Shown: positions 33,801-45,789, numbered from the stretch's first letter. The stretch: DNA of 64,000 nt from Gnetum montanum (GCA_015680685.1 MNCI01020745.1:633234-697233); one strand, 5' to 3'. Numbers and translations are program-made. The notes: generated by a model not told the origin, from the letters alone.

Positions 33801-34112
33801 GAAAACCACCATTGACGAAGACGATTCCTTCAGAATGCATCACTGGTGGCAGTGGTAGCAGTTTTCAAAGAAGCATTTCTAATGATGGGTTGTTGCACCA
33901 AAGAATAAGAAAATCAAGTCCAGCAACAGAAATAAAAAATTCCATGGCCAAAACCAGTCCCAAGGGCAGTTGCAGGTGTAGTGAAACGACATGTTGTGAT
34001 GACCAGTGTTCTGCAGCTCCATGAAAAAGCTGGCGGGGCGGACGTCTATAGTTTTGACGTGGTGACAATGAGGCTGGTAATGCGATAGCATTCTTGATCA
34101 TGAGCGACGGCT
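33801..34112. other. Unassigned segment of the gene-fragment block
   Basis: GC content is higher than the flanking retroelement DNA. Open frames exist on both strands (33794-34024 plus, 33865-34128 minus), but neither matches a family I recognise. A minus-strand splice-acceptor-like tgtttgcag lies at about 34130. Confidence 0.35.
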
Positions 34113-34298
34113 TCATCGACACCTGCAAACAGGCAGCACACGTTCAGTTGGTTGTTTGCTTATGAGAAAGCTGCGACTGGAGTTGAGGATGCCGTTACTG
34201 CCGTAGGCATAGTTGACGCCGTGCAAAATGACATTTGCAACCCTCCAACACACACATTTCTTGCCTCCGGCTTTTTGTGTATGTTTGTGTGAGTGCAT
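34113..34298 (-). pseudogene. Probable GDSL esterase/lipase fragment
   Basis: The minus strand reads ANVILHGVNYAYGSNGILNS (34240-34180). This resembles the conserved GVNYASGG-GIL block of plant GDSL esterases/lipases. Only this block is clear; the catalytic GDS and DxxH blocks are not present. Called on one motif, so tentative. Confidence 0.45.
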
Positions 34299-34387
34299 AA
34301 TCTATACTTCCAAGCCAACACGTCGGGTTGCTACTTCAACTATACCAGGCAAACAAAGTTATAGTTACTGTATTAAAAATAAAAGTA

Positions 34388-34403
34388 AAAAAAAAAAAAA
34401 AAC
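34388..34403 (+). other. Poly-A run
   Basis: About 16 consecutive A residues at the right edge of the gene-fragment block. It may be the remnant poly-A tail of a reverse-transcribed insert, or a chance run. Confidence 0.5.
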
Positions 34404-34439
34404 TTATTATGGTACACTTGTTCAATGCCCCATACTAAT

Positions 34440-35800
34440 TGAACACTTGTCATTGTCTATGATAGTTATAATTAACTACCTTGGTAGTTGTAACTACCAA
34501 AAAAGGACACTTAGCAATTATGGTTATAACTCCATGGTGGTTATAACTAGTAATCTCAACTTCTCATTATGATTATAACCAACCCCCATAATGTTTGTAA
34601 CTTATCTCAACTTCTCATTATGATTATAACTACCTTGAAGTCACTATAAAAGGCTTTCAAAGGTAGAATTCAAGGAGGGATTTGAGGAAGCAACTTGGAA
34701 GAAGATTGAAGATTATAAAAGCATGGCTTGCTAAAGACATCAATTCAGCTACTTTGTTTTAATCATATATGTTCATTTCTTCCTATTTTGTTTTAGTTAC
34801 TTAACTAATGGTTTAGATAGTACTATGTTTGGCATTTAATTTTAGGATTTTTCTAAGTTTTCTTTATAACTCCATTTTTGTTCAATATTAGACTTCTATT
34901 AAAGTTTTCCATAAAAAAGCTTATGTTGTTGAAAAGCCTCTAGAGCAATTTAATAGTAATTTCTTAACGAAATTGCCTATTTTGAGCATAGAGGATCTAA
35001 GAAAATCTTTGATATTTTGAGATGACTGAAATAGCTTCATTATTTTAAAGTGTATTTCCTTAGTATTTCAATCTTAAAATTGTCAAATTTTTCTGAAGGC
35101 TCTATTAAATGTAATTCTCAACAACTATGAACTTGTTAAAATAGAAGCTCATACTTTGTCATTTATGCAGCATTTTTGGTAGTGTAATAAGATTATCTTT
35201 TATGAAATTGCTTGTTAAGCTTAGAGAGTTTGGAAAATTCATAGTTAGATTGAATTGGAATATCTTTATTGCAAAGGGTTTCCTCATGTCAATTTATCTT
35301 GCTTAACACAAATCTGTTTTCTCTTCTTTTCTCTTTCTAAAACTCATTAAATCTTGCTCTATTTCTAATTTTCTTGTAAAACTTTCTCTTTGGGGGTAAT
35401 GAGGAGTAGATTGGCAGAATTGTGCTCAAACGTTTTTGTAAAATTTTATTTGTTACAAGTGATGTACAATAAGGACTACATAGACTAAGTGATTTAACAA
35501 AATAGGAACCTTCAACAACTCATAATATTCAACAAAGTTAGCTGAATTTCTTTTATGATAGCCAATTATAGTTTCATACACAACCCAATTGTTTCAACAT
35601 TTATAATAGCAAACGCATACTCACGTTTCATAACCACTGAGTCTATTTAAAGGTATCCAAGCCTTGGTGTTGCCAAAGGCTAGCAAGCACCTAAACCTTG
35701 TTTGAAGAACACCTTCATTTTACATTACCTCAGTCTTGAGAATGAAGGCCCACAACGTTGGTGGTCCTGAATGGTCACCAATGGTACCTTAATGTGAATC
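34440..35800 (+). other. LTR-like or promoter-like sequence of unknown origin
   Basis: It contains the palindrome AACTACCTTGGTAGTT (about 34474-34490), repeated TTATAACT motifs, and a 27-base direct repeat (atctcaacttctcattatga...) near 34552 and 34608. A TATA box stands in GTCACTATAAAAGGC (about 34637), then AT-rich DNA. It looks like a U3-R region, but no second copy, primer site or coding region was found. From about 35800 D1 sequence resumes. Confidence 0.4.
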
Positions 35801-37440
35801 AAAAATTAATAAGTGCATTTCAACCTTTTTAGCTTATAATTTTTTTTGTTTACATTTTTTTGTTATATTTTTCAATTTGTTCCTAATTTTTTACATTCTT
35901 TGATATTTTTCCTATTTTTTATACTTTTCTCATTTCTTAATTGATTTTCATTCTTTAATATCTTTCCAATTCTTTATATGTTTTTCCTTTCTTACCTATT
36001 TTTCCTTCTTCAATAATTTTTACTATTTTTCATGTACATATTTTTTTGATTTTTCTAATAAAGTTTAAAGAAATAAAATAACATGTTGTCAAAACAATGA
36101 GAATTTCACCCTATGTTATGAAATCATTAAAAGATTAGTTATATATGCAGTGAGACCACATCATTCATCCACTCATTTTTAATAATAAGAGATTCTTACC
36201 ATGGACATAATGACATTCTTTTCATAATAAAACTAAAATAAACTTATGATCATTATACTTGAATAAAAAAGTAAAGAACCAAATGGAAATCAAAAGAGTA
36301 TGACATCAAAGGGATTTGTGAATTTTCTAAAGCTACTACTATAAGTCTTATTCTACTATGAAGTTGTATTATTTACATGTCTTCTAACAAAGAACGGAAG
36401 TATGCCTAAAATAAGTGCTACCTTATCATGTCACTGAAAAGACATGTTACCCATGCCTAAAGGCAATTCTCTGGTAAAGTTAAAATAGTAATAAGCTAAT
36501 AAATATACCTAATAAAAATTTTTGGGGGTTCCACTGGAAAGACATGTTACCCATACCTAAAGGTAGGTAACTTCTTAGAATTTTCAAGGTTTCTTAGACT
36601 CACATTAGTTACAAGGCTAGAAAGACATGTTATCCATGCCTAAAGACACTTCTCTATCCAATGGCCAAGTGTCCTTTAAAATAAACTATGTTGTTAATAA
36701 ATTGCTTCCTTATACCTCATTGCCAAGTGTTAATACTTCTTGCAAGATTGGTAGTCTTGTGGCTATTATTTTTGAGATAATATAATGCAATGCATTGGTA
36801 AGTAATATGGACTTGGTTTGGATCTCAGACGGAAGGACTAATGATTATTTTAACCATGCATCATACATAGAATTCATTATGCTTATGATAAGACACCTCA
36901 CATCCCATTTTCTACAATCCCTGCTACTACTATTCCAGCACATTGTCATAAACAATCATAATTTGATGGTTTTGTAAAATATATTGTTATTTTCTTATTG
37001 AGGCAATACTAGCATGTGTGTTTTTGGGAGACAAGTATGTTTTACATTTAACTCCTTGAGTACCTACAGACACTTGTAGGTGTGGTTACACAAGGGTACT
37101 AAGAGTCGGAGCTTACTTTGGGGAGCATCCACTTGTATAACTCTTGTGCTTCATACTTGATGAACAATTCCACATCATCTTGTCTCTCCAAAATACTTAT
37201 ATGATCATTGTTATTTTCCTACATACTCAACTTCATTCATATACTTGACAATTTTGACCAACCATCTCCTACAAAACTTAATTGACTTACCTTATCCAAA
37301 CTCATTTCACACATTTTCAATGATAAATTCTTACATTCTAAGCATCACCTATAATTAAGAACCCTTTGGACCATCTCTATACATTCTACACTATTCATTT
37401 TATCTAATTTTTTCATCAAAAATTGCACAAAATCTTGAAA
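35800..37440 (+). other. D1 spacer between (lost) pol and 3' ORF
   Basis: Matches the D2 spacer (about 45790-47600) in reverse orientation. It begins with a T-rich tract (35840-36060). It has three copies of an AGACATGTTACCCATGCCTA motif (about 36434, 36538 and 36624), the block tggggagcatccacttgtataactcttgtg (37120), and a hairpin at 37062-37081. Non-coding. Confidence 0.75.
37062..37081 (+). other. Conserved hairpin in D spacer
   Basis: ACCTACA-GACACT-TGTAGGT forms seven pairs. The D2 counterpart (minus strand, 46483-46464) is GCCTACA-AGCACT-TGTCGGC, with the first pair changed from A-T to G-C and one internal mismatch. Confidence 0.5.
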
Positions 37441-37450
37441 ATTTTCACAG

Positions 37451-37540
37451 TGATATCGTAGATATGATATATTAGCCCCTACAATATCACATCCATGATG
37501 TCATATCTACAATGTATCCCTAATAAAAATCTATATATGT
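37451..37540 (+). promoter_or_regulatory. Candidate internal promoter of D1
   Basis: TGATATCGTAGATATGATAT, then CATGATGTCATATCTACAATG, then TATA in ATCTATATATGTGTGC (about 37530). The same GATATC/ATCGTA palindromes crowd the D LTR U3 (10749-10790; 41171-41182; 54868-54897 minus). The leader after the TATA is shared with D2 and B (AGAAAATTTTTTATTCTC ... GGGAGTT), and the 3' ORF ATG follows at 38122. Confidence 0.58.
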
Positions 37541-38121
37541 GTGCAAGGTATTAGAAAATTTTTTATTCTCTCATTTCACACATAGGGAGTTCATCCTATT
37601 TTTCTAACCTACAAGGTTTAGAGAGCCATATCTTTCTCGCCACAACTCTAATTTGAGTCATTCTTGTTTCCTTTTGCTTTTGGAGTGACCAACTTAGTCA
37701 TGGAGAAGAGTACTACATGTAGTTGTGCAAATTGCATCCAATTTTTCTAATGCCTGGAGGAACAAAGAAAGGGTAAGAATAATAAGAGATGATTATATTT
37801 TAACTTAATAGAGGCTAATAAACCTAATGATTTTTTCCAAATAACCATTCAAATACATTTTAAACAAGAAATTAACAATTGTGATAGGTCATAAACGATA
37901 AATTTTTTTGTCAATATTAAAAAATTTTCAATTAAGAATTTTTATTGAAGGAGGATTTATCAAAGTTACAATTTTTTCTAACTTTGCAATCCCAATTAGA
38001 ATTCAAGTTAACATTAAGCATTGATTTTTATCAAACCCAAGAATTCAAGGAAGGGTTATGAACCATTAAAGTTTTTTTTTTTTAGTTAGTTTTGTAATCT
38101 TAAAATTATTCATGATTGCAA

Positions 38122-40890
38122 ATGCCTTCCAAGAAACTTGAAGTGGAAGGACCTTCACAACCAAGAAAGAAAAGATTTAAGGGAAGAGGTAGAGGAAGAA
38201 CCAGAGACTAGACTCCACCTATGGAGCAAGAGGCTTAGTCCTATAGCATCCATTAGCCCACACCTACAATAGGAAAATCTATGCAAGCAGAAGTTAATTC
38301 ACCAACTACTTTTGAGTAAGAACAACATTTTTTACTTTGAAATTAGTGTTTTCAAGCCATCTAGGAAAAGTCCATCATGTCCACTATCATAGTGAAATTG
38401 AATTTTGGATTGTTGATGGAGTTTGATCTTGACAAAGTTCATGAATAGCTATAAGCCTCTCCTCTGTGATTCACCATCTCAAGTAATGGTAAATGGTTCT
38501 TGGGAGAAGTATACCAATTCTTGAAAAAAATAAACAAGATGATGTTATTGCAAAAGTAGAGGTGATCACAATGCCATACTTAGTTGAAGCAATAGCCAAA
38601 CCATTGAACATTCCAAACATCGGAGCTAACATCATTCAAATATCTACTAGGTCTAACATAGAGGCAAGAAAAATATGGCTATAAAGGGCCTATGAAACAA
38701 GTGAAAAAGAGTATAGTGAATTGTCCAAGGATGAGAAAATTTACTTCAAGATTGGGACATATTATCTATTTCCAACAAAAAGACTAAACAAAATTTCCAC
38801 CTATGCCACTAGAGGAAGTACCATCTTGATGGGGAAATTCCAGGTCAACATAGCTAATTTGCTATTTTTGAAAATCCAAAGAAGATTCAAGAAGAAGAAG
38901 ATAGAGAAACTTACTCTATCATTCCATTATCTCATTAGAAGATTGTGCCAACAAGCAAGAATATTGGCCTATACCAATGATGTACTTCGTAAAGCCCAAA
39001 ATGCCTCATATGCTAAAATTTCTAAACTAGTGCCATAAAAAAAAAGAGCAAGTGGAGAAACCAATAGGCACTAAGGGAGAAGTAGGGTCTACACGAGCAA
39101 GAAACATCTTGGCTACAAGAATGGAACAAGTAAGACTTGGTGAATCAACAGTAGCATTCGATAAACCAAGACAAAGTGCTCCTTCGAAATAGCATGAATA
39201 TAGACCCTCAATTAGCCATTTACAATAGATTGGTATAATAAGAAGTTAGGAAAGCTGAGTGGTCTCAACCATGTATAAAGTGTGGAATAATCCCAATAAG
39301 CCTACCATATCAATAGGACCTACAAGTGATCAAGTCTCATTACATGCAAGAGAGGACAAGAATTAAATACAACAAATTTCTAGGAATGCTACATCTTTTC
39401 AAGTGATGTTGGAAATAAGAGAAAGAGCCACAGTAGTGGTTATGCAACATCAAGATGCAATAGGAGTAACTAAAGTCACCACTGATCATATAAAAGAATC
39501 CTTTAGTATTCTCATTATGCAATTAGTTAATACTATTAGAGCAAGAGATGTAAAAACCATAGCCGAAACATCCATGGCCCTAGTAGAGCATGAAGACATA
39601 TTGGAAAAACTACTATAAATAGGACAAGTAATGCAAACTCTCTTTGATATCCCCAATGATATCATTGTAGTTCAACTAGAACTAATTTCATCTAAGAGAA
39701 AGTTGGTCATGGCTAAAACTAGGATGCAACATGCTAAAAATGAAGTGTAGAGGTTATAGGAGAAATTGGTCGCAATAAGAGCAAAAAGATAAGACCCTAC
39801 ATAATACATCATGCCTAGCTAGCTAGATCAATTTAGGAATGAATAGATTGGCCAACTGATGGTCAGGTATGCCTAGATGGAGATCAAAAAAGAAAAGGTA
39901 ATATGAAACACTTCAATGGTAGACACTCAAACATATGTCCATGCCAAGGCTCTAACTACACTTGAAGAAGAAAATAAAAGAATTGTTATGGAAAATGTAA
40001 GGTTGATAGACATAGAGGAACAAAAGAATGTGTTGGAAGAGAGTATTCATTAGTTGAGAGAGTAATTTTCTTGGATCAATCTTAACATTAGAAAATTAGC
40101 CAAAGAAAATAGAACCCTGTTCATGGAAGCAATTTATGCTATATGCTAGAAATTACTATGTGGCAAAATGAGACCAAGAAGCATGAACGCCTAAATGATC
40201 ATTTCAAAGATTAAATGGGTGTGTACAAGCAAATTAATGAGAAGAAAATTTAGATGGCTAAGGCCAAAATCAATTCCATCACAATACAAACACCTAATTA
40301 GTAACCCATCTTGGACAATCTTGCCCATGTACATCAAGCCAAAATCAAGAATAAAGACTTGCAAATTGAAAATATGATAGAGTACATGAGATTAGTAAAT
40401 CTCCAATACACTAAGTTAGCCATGTTAACAGTAGGCATGCCTAGAATAAAACAAGAGTAATAAGTGACCGCAATTTGCATAATGTATAAGAAGGCATCTG
40501 CAAATAAAAAAAACACACAACAGAAGCCAACATAGTAAACTTTGAGCTACAAGTGATCATAGCTAGCTACCACGATCAGAAAGATGTAGCAACAAACTTG
40601 ACTAGAAGAGTGATCGATTACCAAGAATTGAGAAAAATAGCTATGGATTTTGAAGAAGAGAGAAGATAGTTTACAATATGGTACGTGAAAGCCAACAAAA
40701 TGTTTCCATAATTGTTGTGCCCTTGGAAAGTACCAACTTTAGCAAACATTGCTAAATTTTCCTATATGGTACATGATCCAAGATTAAAAGAAGAGAAGCT
40801 CAAGGCACTACTCACCAGGTATCAATTTCAGAAGCCCAATGATAAAGGAAAGAAGCCAATGGAGGAACCAACACTGCCTAGAACATAAGG
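38122..40890 (+). pseudogene. D1 3' ORF (unknown protein with coiled-coil character)
   Basis: Starts MPSKKLEVEGPSQPRKKRFK and a basic Gly/Arg run, like MAPKRPVTKGPSQQGSKRPR in D2 (45468). The conserved middle (38721-39038) has ILMGKFQVNIANLLFL, RRFKKKKIEKLTLSFHYLIR and RLCQQARILAYTND. Then comes VMLEIRERATVVVMQHQDA and the SMALVEHEDILEKLL block (39403-39618), and a long charged helical part (NTSMVDTQTYVHAKALTTLE, then ENKRIVMENVRLIDIEEQKN, about 39908-40030). The tail is KKPMEEPTLPRT. Several stops. The same gene sits between integrase and 3' LTR in all three large elements, so it belongs to the element. Function unknown; it resembles Athila-type second ORFs only loosely. Confidence 0.72.
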
Positions 40891-41116
40891 ACTATATCAA
40901 GCTTTGATTTTCTATTTTGTTTTGTTTTAATTTATTTTTTTATATATGTCAATCATGTGCTACATGATAATTTTGTAAACTCCACTTAAACTATAATGCA
41001 ACATTCATAGTAGAGCTAGTTCTATATATAAGTCATAATGTCACAATCTGTAGATAACCCCATAAATTTGTAAAGAACTCATTCTCTTTTTGTTTTTATT
41101 TGAGGATAACTTTTCA

Positions 41117-41132
41117 GTCAGTTGTGAGGGTA
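41117..41132 (+). other. D1 polypurine tract
   Basis: GTCAGTTGTGAGGGTA abuts the LTR start TGATAAAACC. Confidence 0.65.
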
Positions 41133-41621
41133 TGATAAAACCTTTCTATGTGAGCCTACAATACCATAGTTATGATATCGTAGCTTTGCATACATCATCA
41201 TAAATATGATGTGTTGGATCATGATCGTGCCTATAAATTCCAACCCACTGTCACATCGAAGGAATAACTTTTTGCCAACACTTAGTGAAATTCTTACAGT
41301 TTGTTTTCATGACTTAGAGTTAGAGTTAAAGTGAATGCTTGTAGTGTGGTAACCTATAATTGTACAAAATCTTTATTCAAGTGTATTATTCCTAGATATA
41401 ATTTATGAACAATAATAATGATTGAGATTTTTTCTCATCATTACAGTAACTCACTTAGCATAGTTTTATTTCTCCATGTTGTTTACATTTTCTAAGTCAT
41501 TTACTTTTTCAATGTCTCTTAGTAAGATAGAATAAGTACAACTAGTTTCAACCATAAAGTGTAACTGTTTGATAACCAAGTAGTGACTTTGCATGATTCA
41601 CTCAGTAGTAAAGTTACTTGG
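41133..41621 (+). repeat. D1 3' LTR, first part
   Basis: TGATAAAACC... with TATGATATCGTA at 41171 and TATA in gtgcctataaattcc (about 41234). It breaks at AAGTTACTTGG, where D2 enters; the rest is 54926-55266. Confidence 0.9.
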
Positions 41622-42524
41622 TGATGAGTGGTTGAGTATTCCAACACTACACCATACAATTCATAAGTGCATGCATGCGACCAGATCATAATCCATGGAT
41701 GGACAATGTAAGTATGCTAGTAGTTGATAATTGGTTTGTGATTGCTATCTTCTCACTTATAGTGAAGTGGAAGTAGTATGGTTTAACTCTCAATAAGATA
41801 TATGATATCATAATGTTGTAGGCTCAAATTACTCCTAAGTGTATTCATATCGAAAAGAATGAGAATACAGTTCAAGTCTAAGTGATAACAGAAATGTAAA
41901 TCTACCCTATCCTATGACGATAAGCATCTATTCATGGTTTATCGTACATGTCCTAGGCTCATGTAGGCATTACTAGGATTACCAAGTAAATTCACTACTA
42001 AGAAAATCAAGTGAAGTCACTACTGAGTTACCAAATGATTACACTTAACACTCAAAACCAATTGTACTCATTCCACCTTACTAATGAACATACGAAAAGT
42101 AAAGTACTTAAGAAATGTAAAGAACTAAACTAGAGTAAACATATTGAAGGAATGAAAATTAAACTAAATAAAGAAAATGACTAAGTAAAAATAAAGAAAC
42201 TAAGTGTAATGCTGCAATGGTGAGAAACAATCTTGATCTTTATTTTTGGCCATGAATTGTATCCTAGTATAATCTACTTGAACAAAGATTCTATACAACT
42301 ATTTGACACCACACTGTGGGCATTCACGCTATTGCTAAGTCTAAGTCATAAAAACAAACTGCAAGAATTTTGCTAAGGTGGAATGAAAGTTGTTTCATTG
42401 AGGTGATTAAGGGTTGGTATTTATAGTGCTAATAATGATCCTCTACATAGCATCAACAATGACATATGCAAAGTTCCAATGTCGTAGATAAGATATCATG
42501 GCTTATGAAAAATAGGTTTTATCA
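41622..42524 (-). repeat. D2 3' LTR
   Basis: Minus-strand start TGATAAAACCTATTTTTC at 42524, end CCACTCATCA at 41622. TATA is near 42422 (minus, actataaatacc). Confidence 0.92.
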
Positions 42525-42734
42525 TACCCCCATGACTAACTAGAAACTCATGCTCAAATTAAAACAAAAAGAGAATAGAGCTCCTTACAAAATTATGAGG
42601 TGTATTCAAACTTTGACATGACTATATATATACAAGACTACTTTGACTCTAAATGCCACATTGTGGTTCAAGTGGCACTTTACAAAATTATCATGCATTG
42701 CATGATGAACACACATGATAATAAAACAAAATAA

Positions 42735-45468
42735 CAAAGCTTAGTGTCCCTAGTGTTGATGGCTCCTTCATTGGCTTCTTTCCTTTATCATCAAGCTTCT
42801 GAAATTGAGAGCAATTGAGTAGCATTCAAAGCTTCTCTTCCTCTAATCGTGGATCATGTACCATCCAGGTAAGTTTGGCAATGTTGGTTGGAGTCTGTAC
42901 CTCCCATGGGCATGGTAGCTGTGGAAACATTTTGTTTACTTTTACATACCAAGCTAAAAAGTGCCTTCTTTCCTCTTCAAATGTCCTGGCCACTTTTCTC
43001 AATTTTTGGTAATTTGTTAATTGTTAGGCTAGGTTTGCTACTACATCCTTTTGATCTTAGTAGCTTGCCTTAACCACTTTGAGCTTGGAGTTTGCAATGT
43101 GCAATTTCTGTTATGTGTCCTTTCTATCTACAAACTCTTTCTCATATAGTGCATAGGTTGTGGCCACTTACTGCTCTAGTTCATTTCTAGATCTTCCTAT
43201 TGTGAGCATGCCTAGATTAGCATACCAAAGATTTGTTAACCCCATGTCTTCCTTAAGGTCTTTTATCTACAGGTCTTTGTTTTTCACTTTAGCTTGGTGG
43301 ACATGGGTGAGACCATCCAAGATTGGCTACCAACTAGGTGTCTGCATTATAAGTGAGCTAATTTCGACTTTGGTAATTTGAATCTCATTCTCCTTAATTT
43401 TTTTGTACATTCCCACCTAGTCCCTGAAGTATTTCTTTAGCCTCTCATGCTTCTTGGCCTCATTTTTCCATGCACTGATTTCAATGGTAGATTTTTTATG
43501 GATAGTGCAGACTTCTTCCTTTAATAAAATTCTATTTTCTCTTACCAGTTTTTGCATACCTTGATTGATCATTACAAATTTTTCTTTAAGTTGATGAATG
43601 CTTTCCTTAAGAACATTCTTTTGTTTCTCTATGTTTGTCAACCTTATATTTTCTATAGCAATTCTTTTATTATCTTCTTCAAGAGCAATTATTGCTTTTG
43701 CATGTTTATATGTTTGAGCTTCAATCACTGAGGCATTCCACGTTGCCTTCTCTTTCTCCATCTCTACATGAATGTTTCTAGCTATGAGCTAGGTGACTTA
43801 TTCAATTCTAAATTTGTCCAGTTGGTTTGGCATTGTGTACTACGCAAGGTTTTTTCTTTCTACTTTTAAGGCTACTAATTCAACTTGCAACCTCTACACT
43901 TTATTTTCTACATGATCAACTCTTGTTTCAGCCATTAATAGCTTACCCTTTGTTGAGATCAAATTTGACTAGACTACAATGATATCGTTGGGAATATCAA
44001 AGATTCTACATAACTTTTCCTATCTGCAACAATTGATCTAAGATGTCTTCATGTTCTACTAAGGACATGGATGTATTGGCCAACATTTCAACATCTCTAG
44101 TTCTACTAATATTCATCAATGGCACAATGAGAACATTAAATGATTCCTTTATGTGATTTATAATCACCTTTGCTGCTCTTGGTGCATCTTGGTGTTGCAT
44201 CACCACAACTGTGGCTCCTTCTCCTATTTCTAACATGACTTGAAAGGATACAACATTCTCAAAAAAAATTTGTACTTTTTCTTTATGTTCTCTTACCTGT
44301 AATGAGACTTGACTACTAGCAGGTCCTATTGAACTATCTCTTGCTCTACACATGGCAGATCCTTCCCAATTTCCCCAACTTATAATTTCTACAATTTGTT
44401 ACAAATGGCTCATGGAAGGTCTATAGTTTTGTTGTGTTGATAGAGCACTCAATCCAAGTCTATCATCAACTAGCGTTGACACACTGGGTCCTGCTTACTC
44501 TTATCCTATTACTAGAATGTTGCTTGTTGGTGTTGATCCTGATGCTCCCTCAATGCCTATTGGCTTTTCCAGCTGATCTTTCTTTGAAAGCACTAGATTA
44601 AATATTTCAGTATAGGATGCATTCTAGACCTTGTCTAGAAGATCATTTATATAACCCAGAATCCTAGCTTACTTGCACAACCTTCTAATAAGGCAAGGGA
44701 ATGGTAAAGTAAGCTTCACTACCTTCTTCTCTTTAAATCTTCTTTAAATTTATAAGGGTAACAAATAAGCCAAATTTGCATTGAATTTCCCCATAAGGAT
44801 GGCACTGCCTCTTGCAGTATAAGTGAAAATTCTATTTAATCTTTTGGTATAGAAAAGATGGTAAGTTTTGATCTTGAAATATATTTTCTCTTTGGTAGAT
44901 AATTTATTGTATTCTTTATTTGCCTTATCATATGTCCTTCGTAGCTATAATTTCTTTGCTTCTACATTAGGCCTAGTAGATATCTGTGCAATGTTGTCTC
45001 TAACATTAAGAATGTTAAGTGCCTTGGTAATTGCTTCAACTGAATAAGGCACAGAGACTCCTTTAATCTTTATTATGACATCATCTTACTTATTTTTCTA
45101 AAATTGGTATACTTCTCCTAGGTACCATTCTTCACTACAAGATAGAGTTGGCCACATAGGTAAGGCTTGTAGTTGTGTTCTGACATTCTCAGGTGTGAAC
45201 CCCATGAATGGTTCGAATTTAAGTTTCATAATCACTAGAGACATTCTACTGATAGGATGAGATGCTATCCTTTTTCTAGAGCTAGTTATGCTTTAACCTT
45301 AGCTTGAGCAAAGTATTTTGTGATAGGTATTTGCTAATGGATACTAAAAAATTAAGCCTCCTACTCTACTTGTGTAGTTTTTTCTCCAGCTTATCCTCTA
45401 CCTCTTCCTCTTGGTCTTTTGCTTCCTTGTTGTGAGGGTCCTTTAGTTACAGGTCTTTTGGGAGCCAT
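42735..45468 (-). pseudogene. D2 3' ORF (unknown protein)
   Basis: Minus strand from MAPKRPVTKGPSQQGSKRPR (45468) to near 42735. Conserved blocks: ARGSAILMGKF, then KLTLPFPCLIRRLCK and ARILGYINDLLDK (44830-44650). Then VMLEIGEGATVVVMQHQDAP and TSMSLVEHEDILDQLLQIGK (44006-44353), and a coiled-coil-like part of 114 open codons (43417-43761) with NKRIAIENIRLTNIEKQKN and AWKNEAKKHERLKKYF. It has fewer stops than the D1 and B copies in the second half. Same gene, same position as in D1 and B. Confidence 0.73.
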
Positions 45469-45789
45469 CTGCAATCATCAAGAATTTGTTTGAGATAACC
45501 CAAATGTTTCAAATAAGTTCTTAATGGTTTCTAACCCTTTCTCCAGTTCTTAGTTTTGATCCAATTTTTATCCTTATTATTATTTATAGCTTTATTATGA
45601 TTGTAAAGCTAAAAAAAAGTCAAAAAGAAACCCTTATTTATTGTACTTTTAATTGTTAAGACTTCTCATAGTTATCATTTCCTCGTTTATTTTGTAATTG
45701 GATGGTTGGTTAGGAGAATCAATTAGGTTTATTAGTTTCTATTTAATTAATTGATCAAAATATACTTATTTGTTCCTATTCTTACCCTT

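Noticed and set aside
36431-36650. CRISPR-like array
   Set aside because: Few copies, irregular spacing and plant nuclear context; it is a spacer motif of a retrotransposon.
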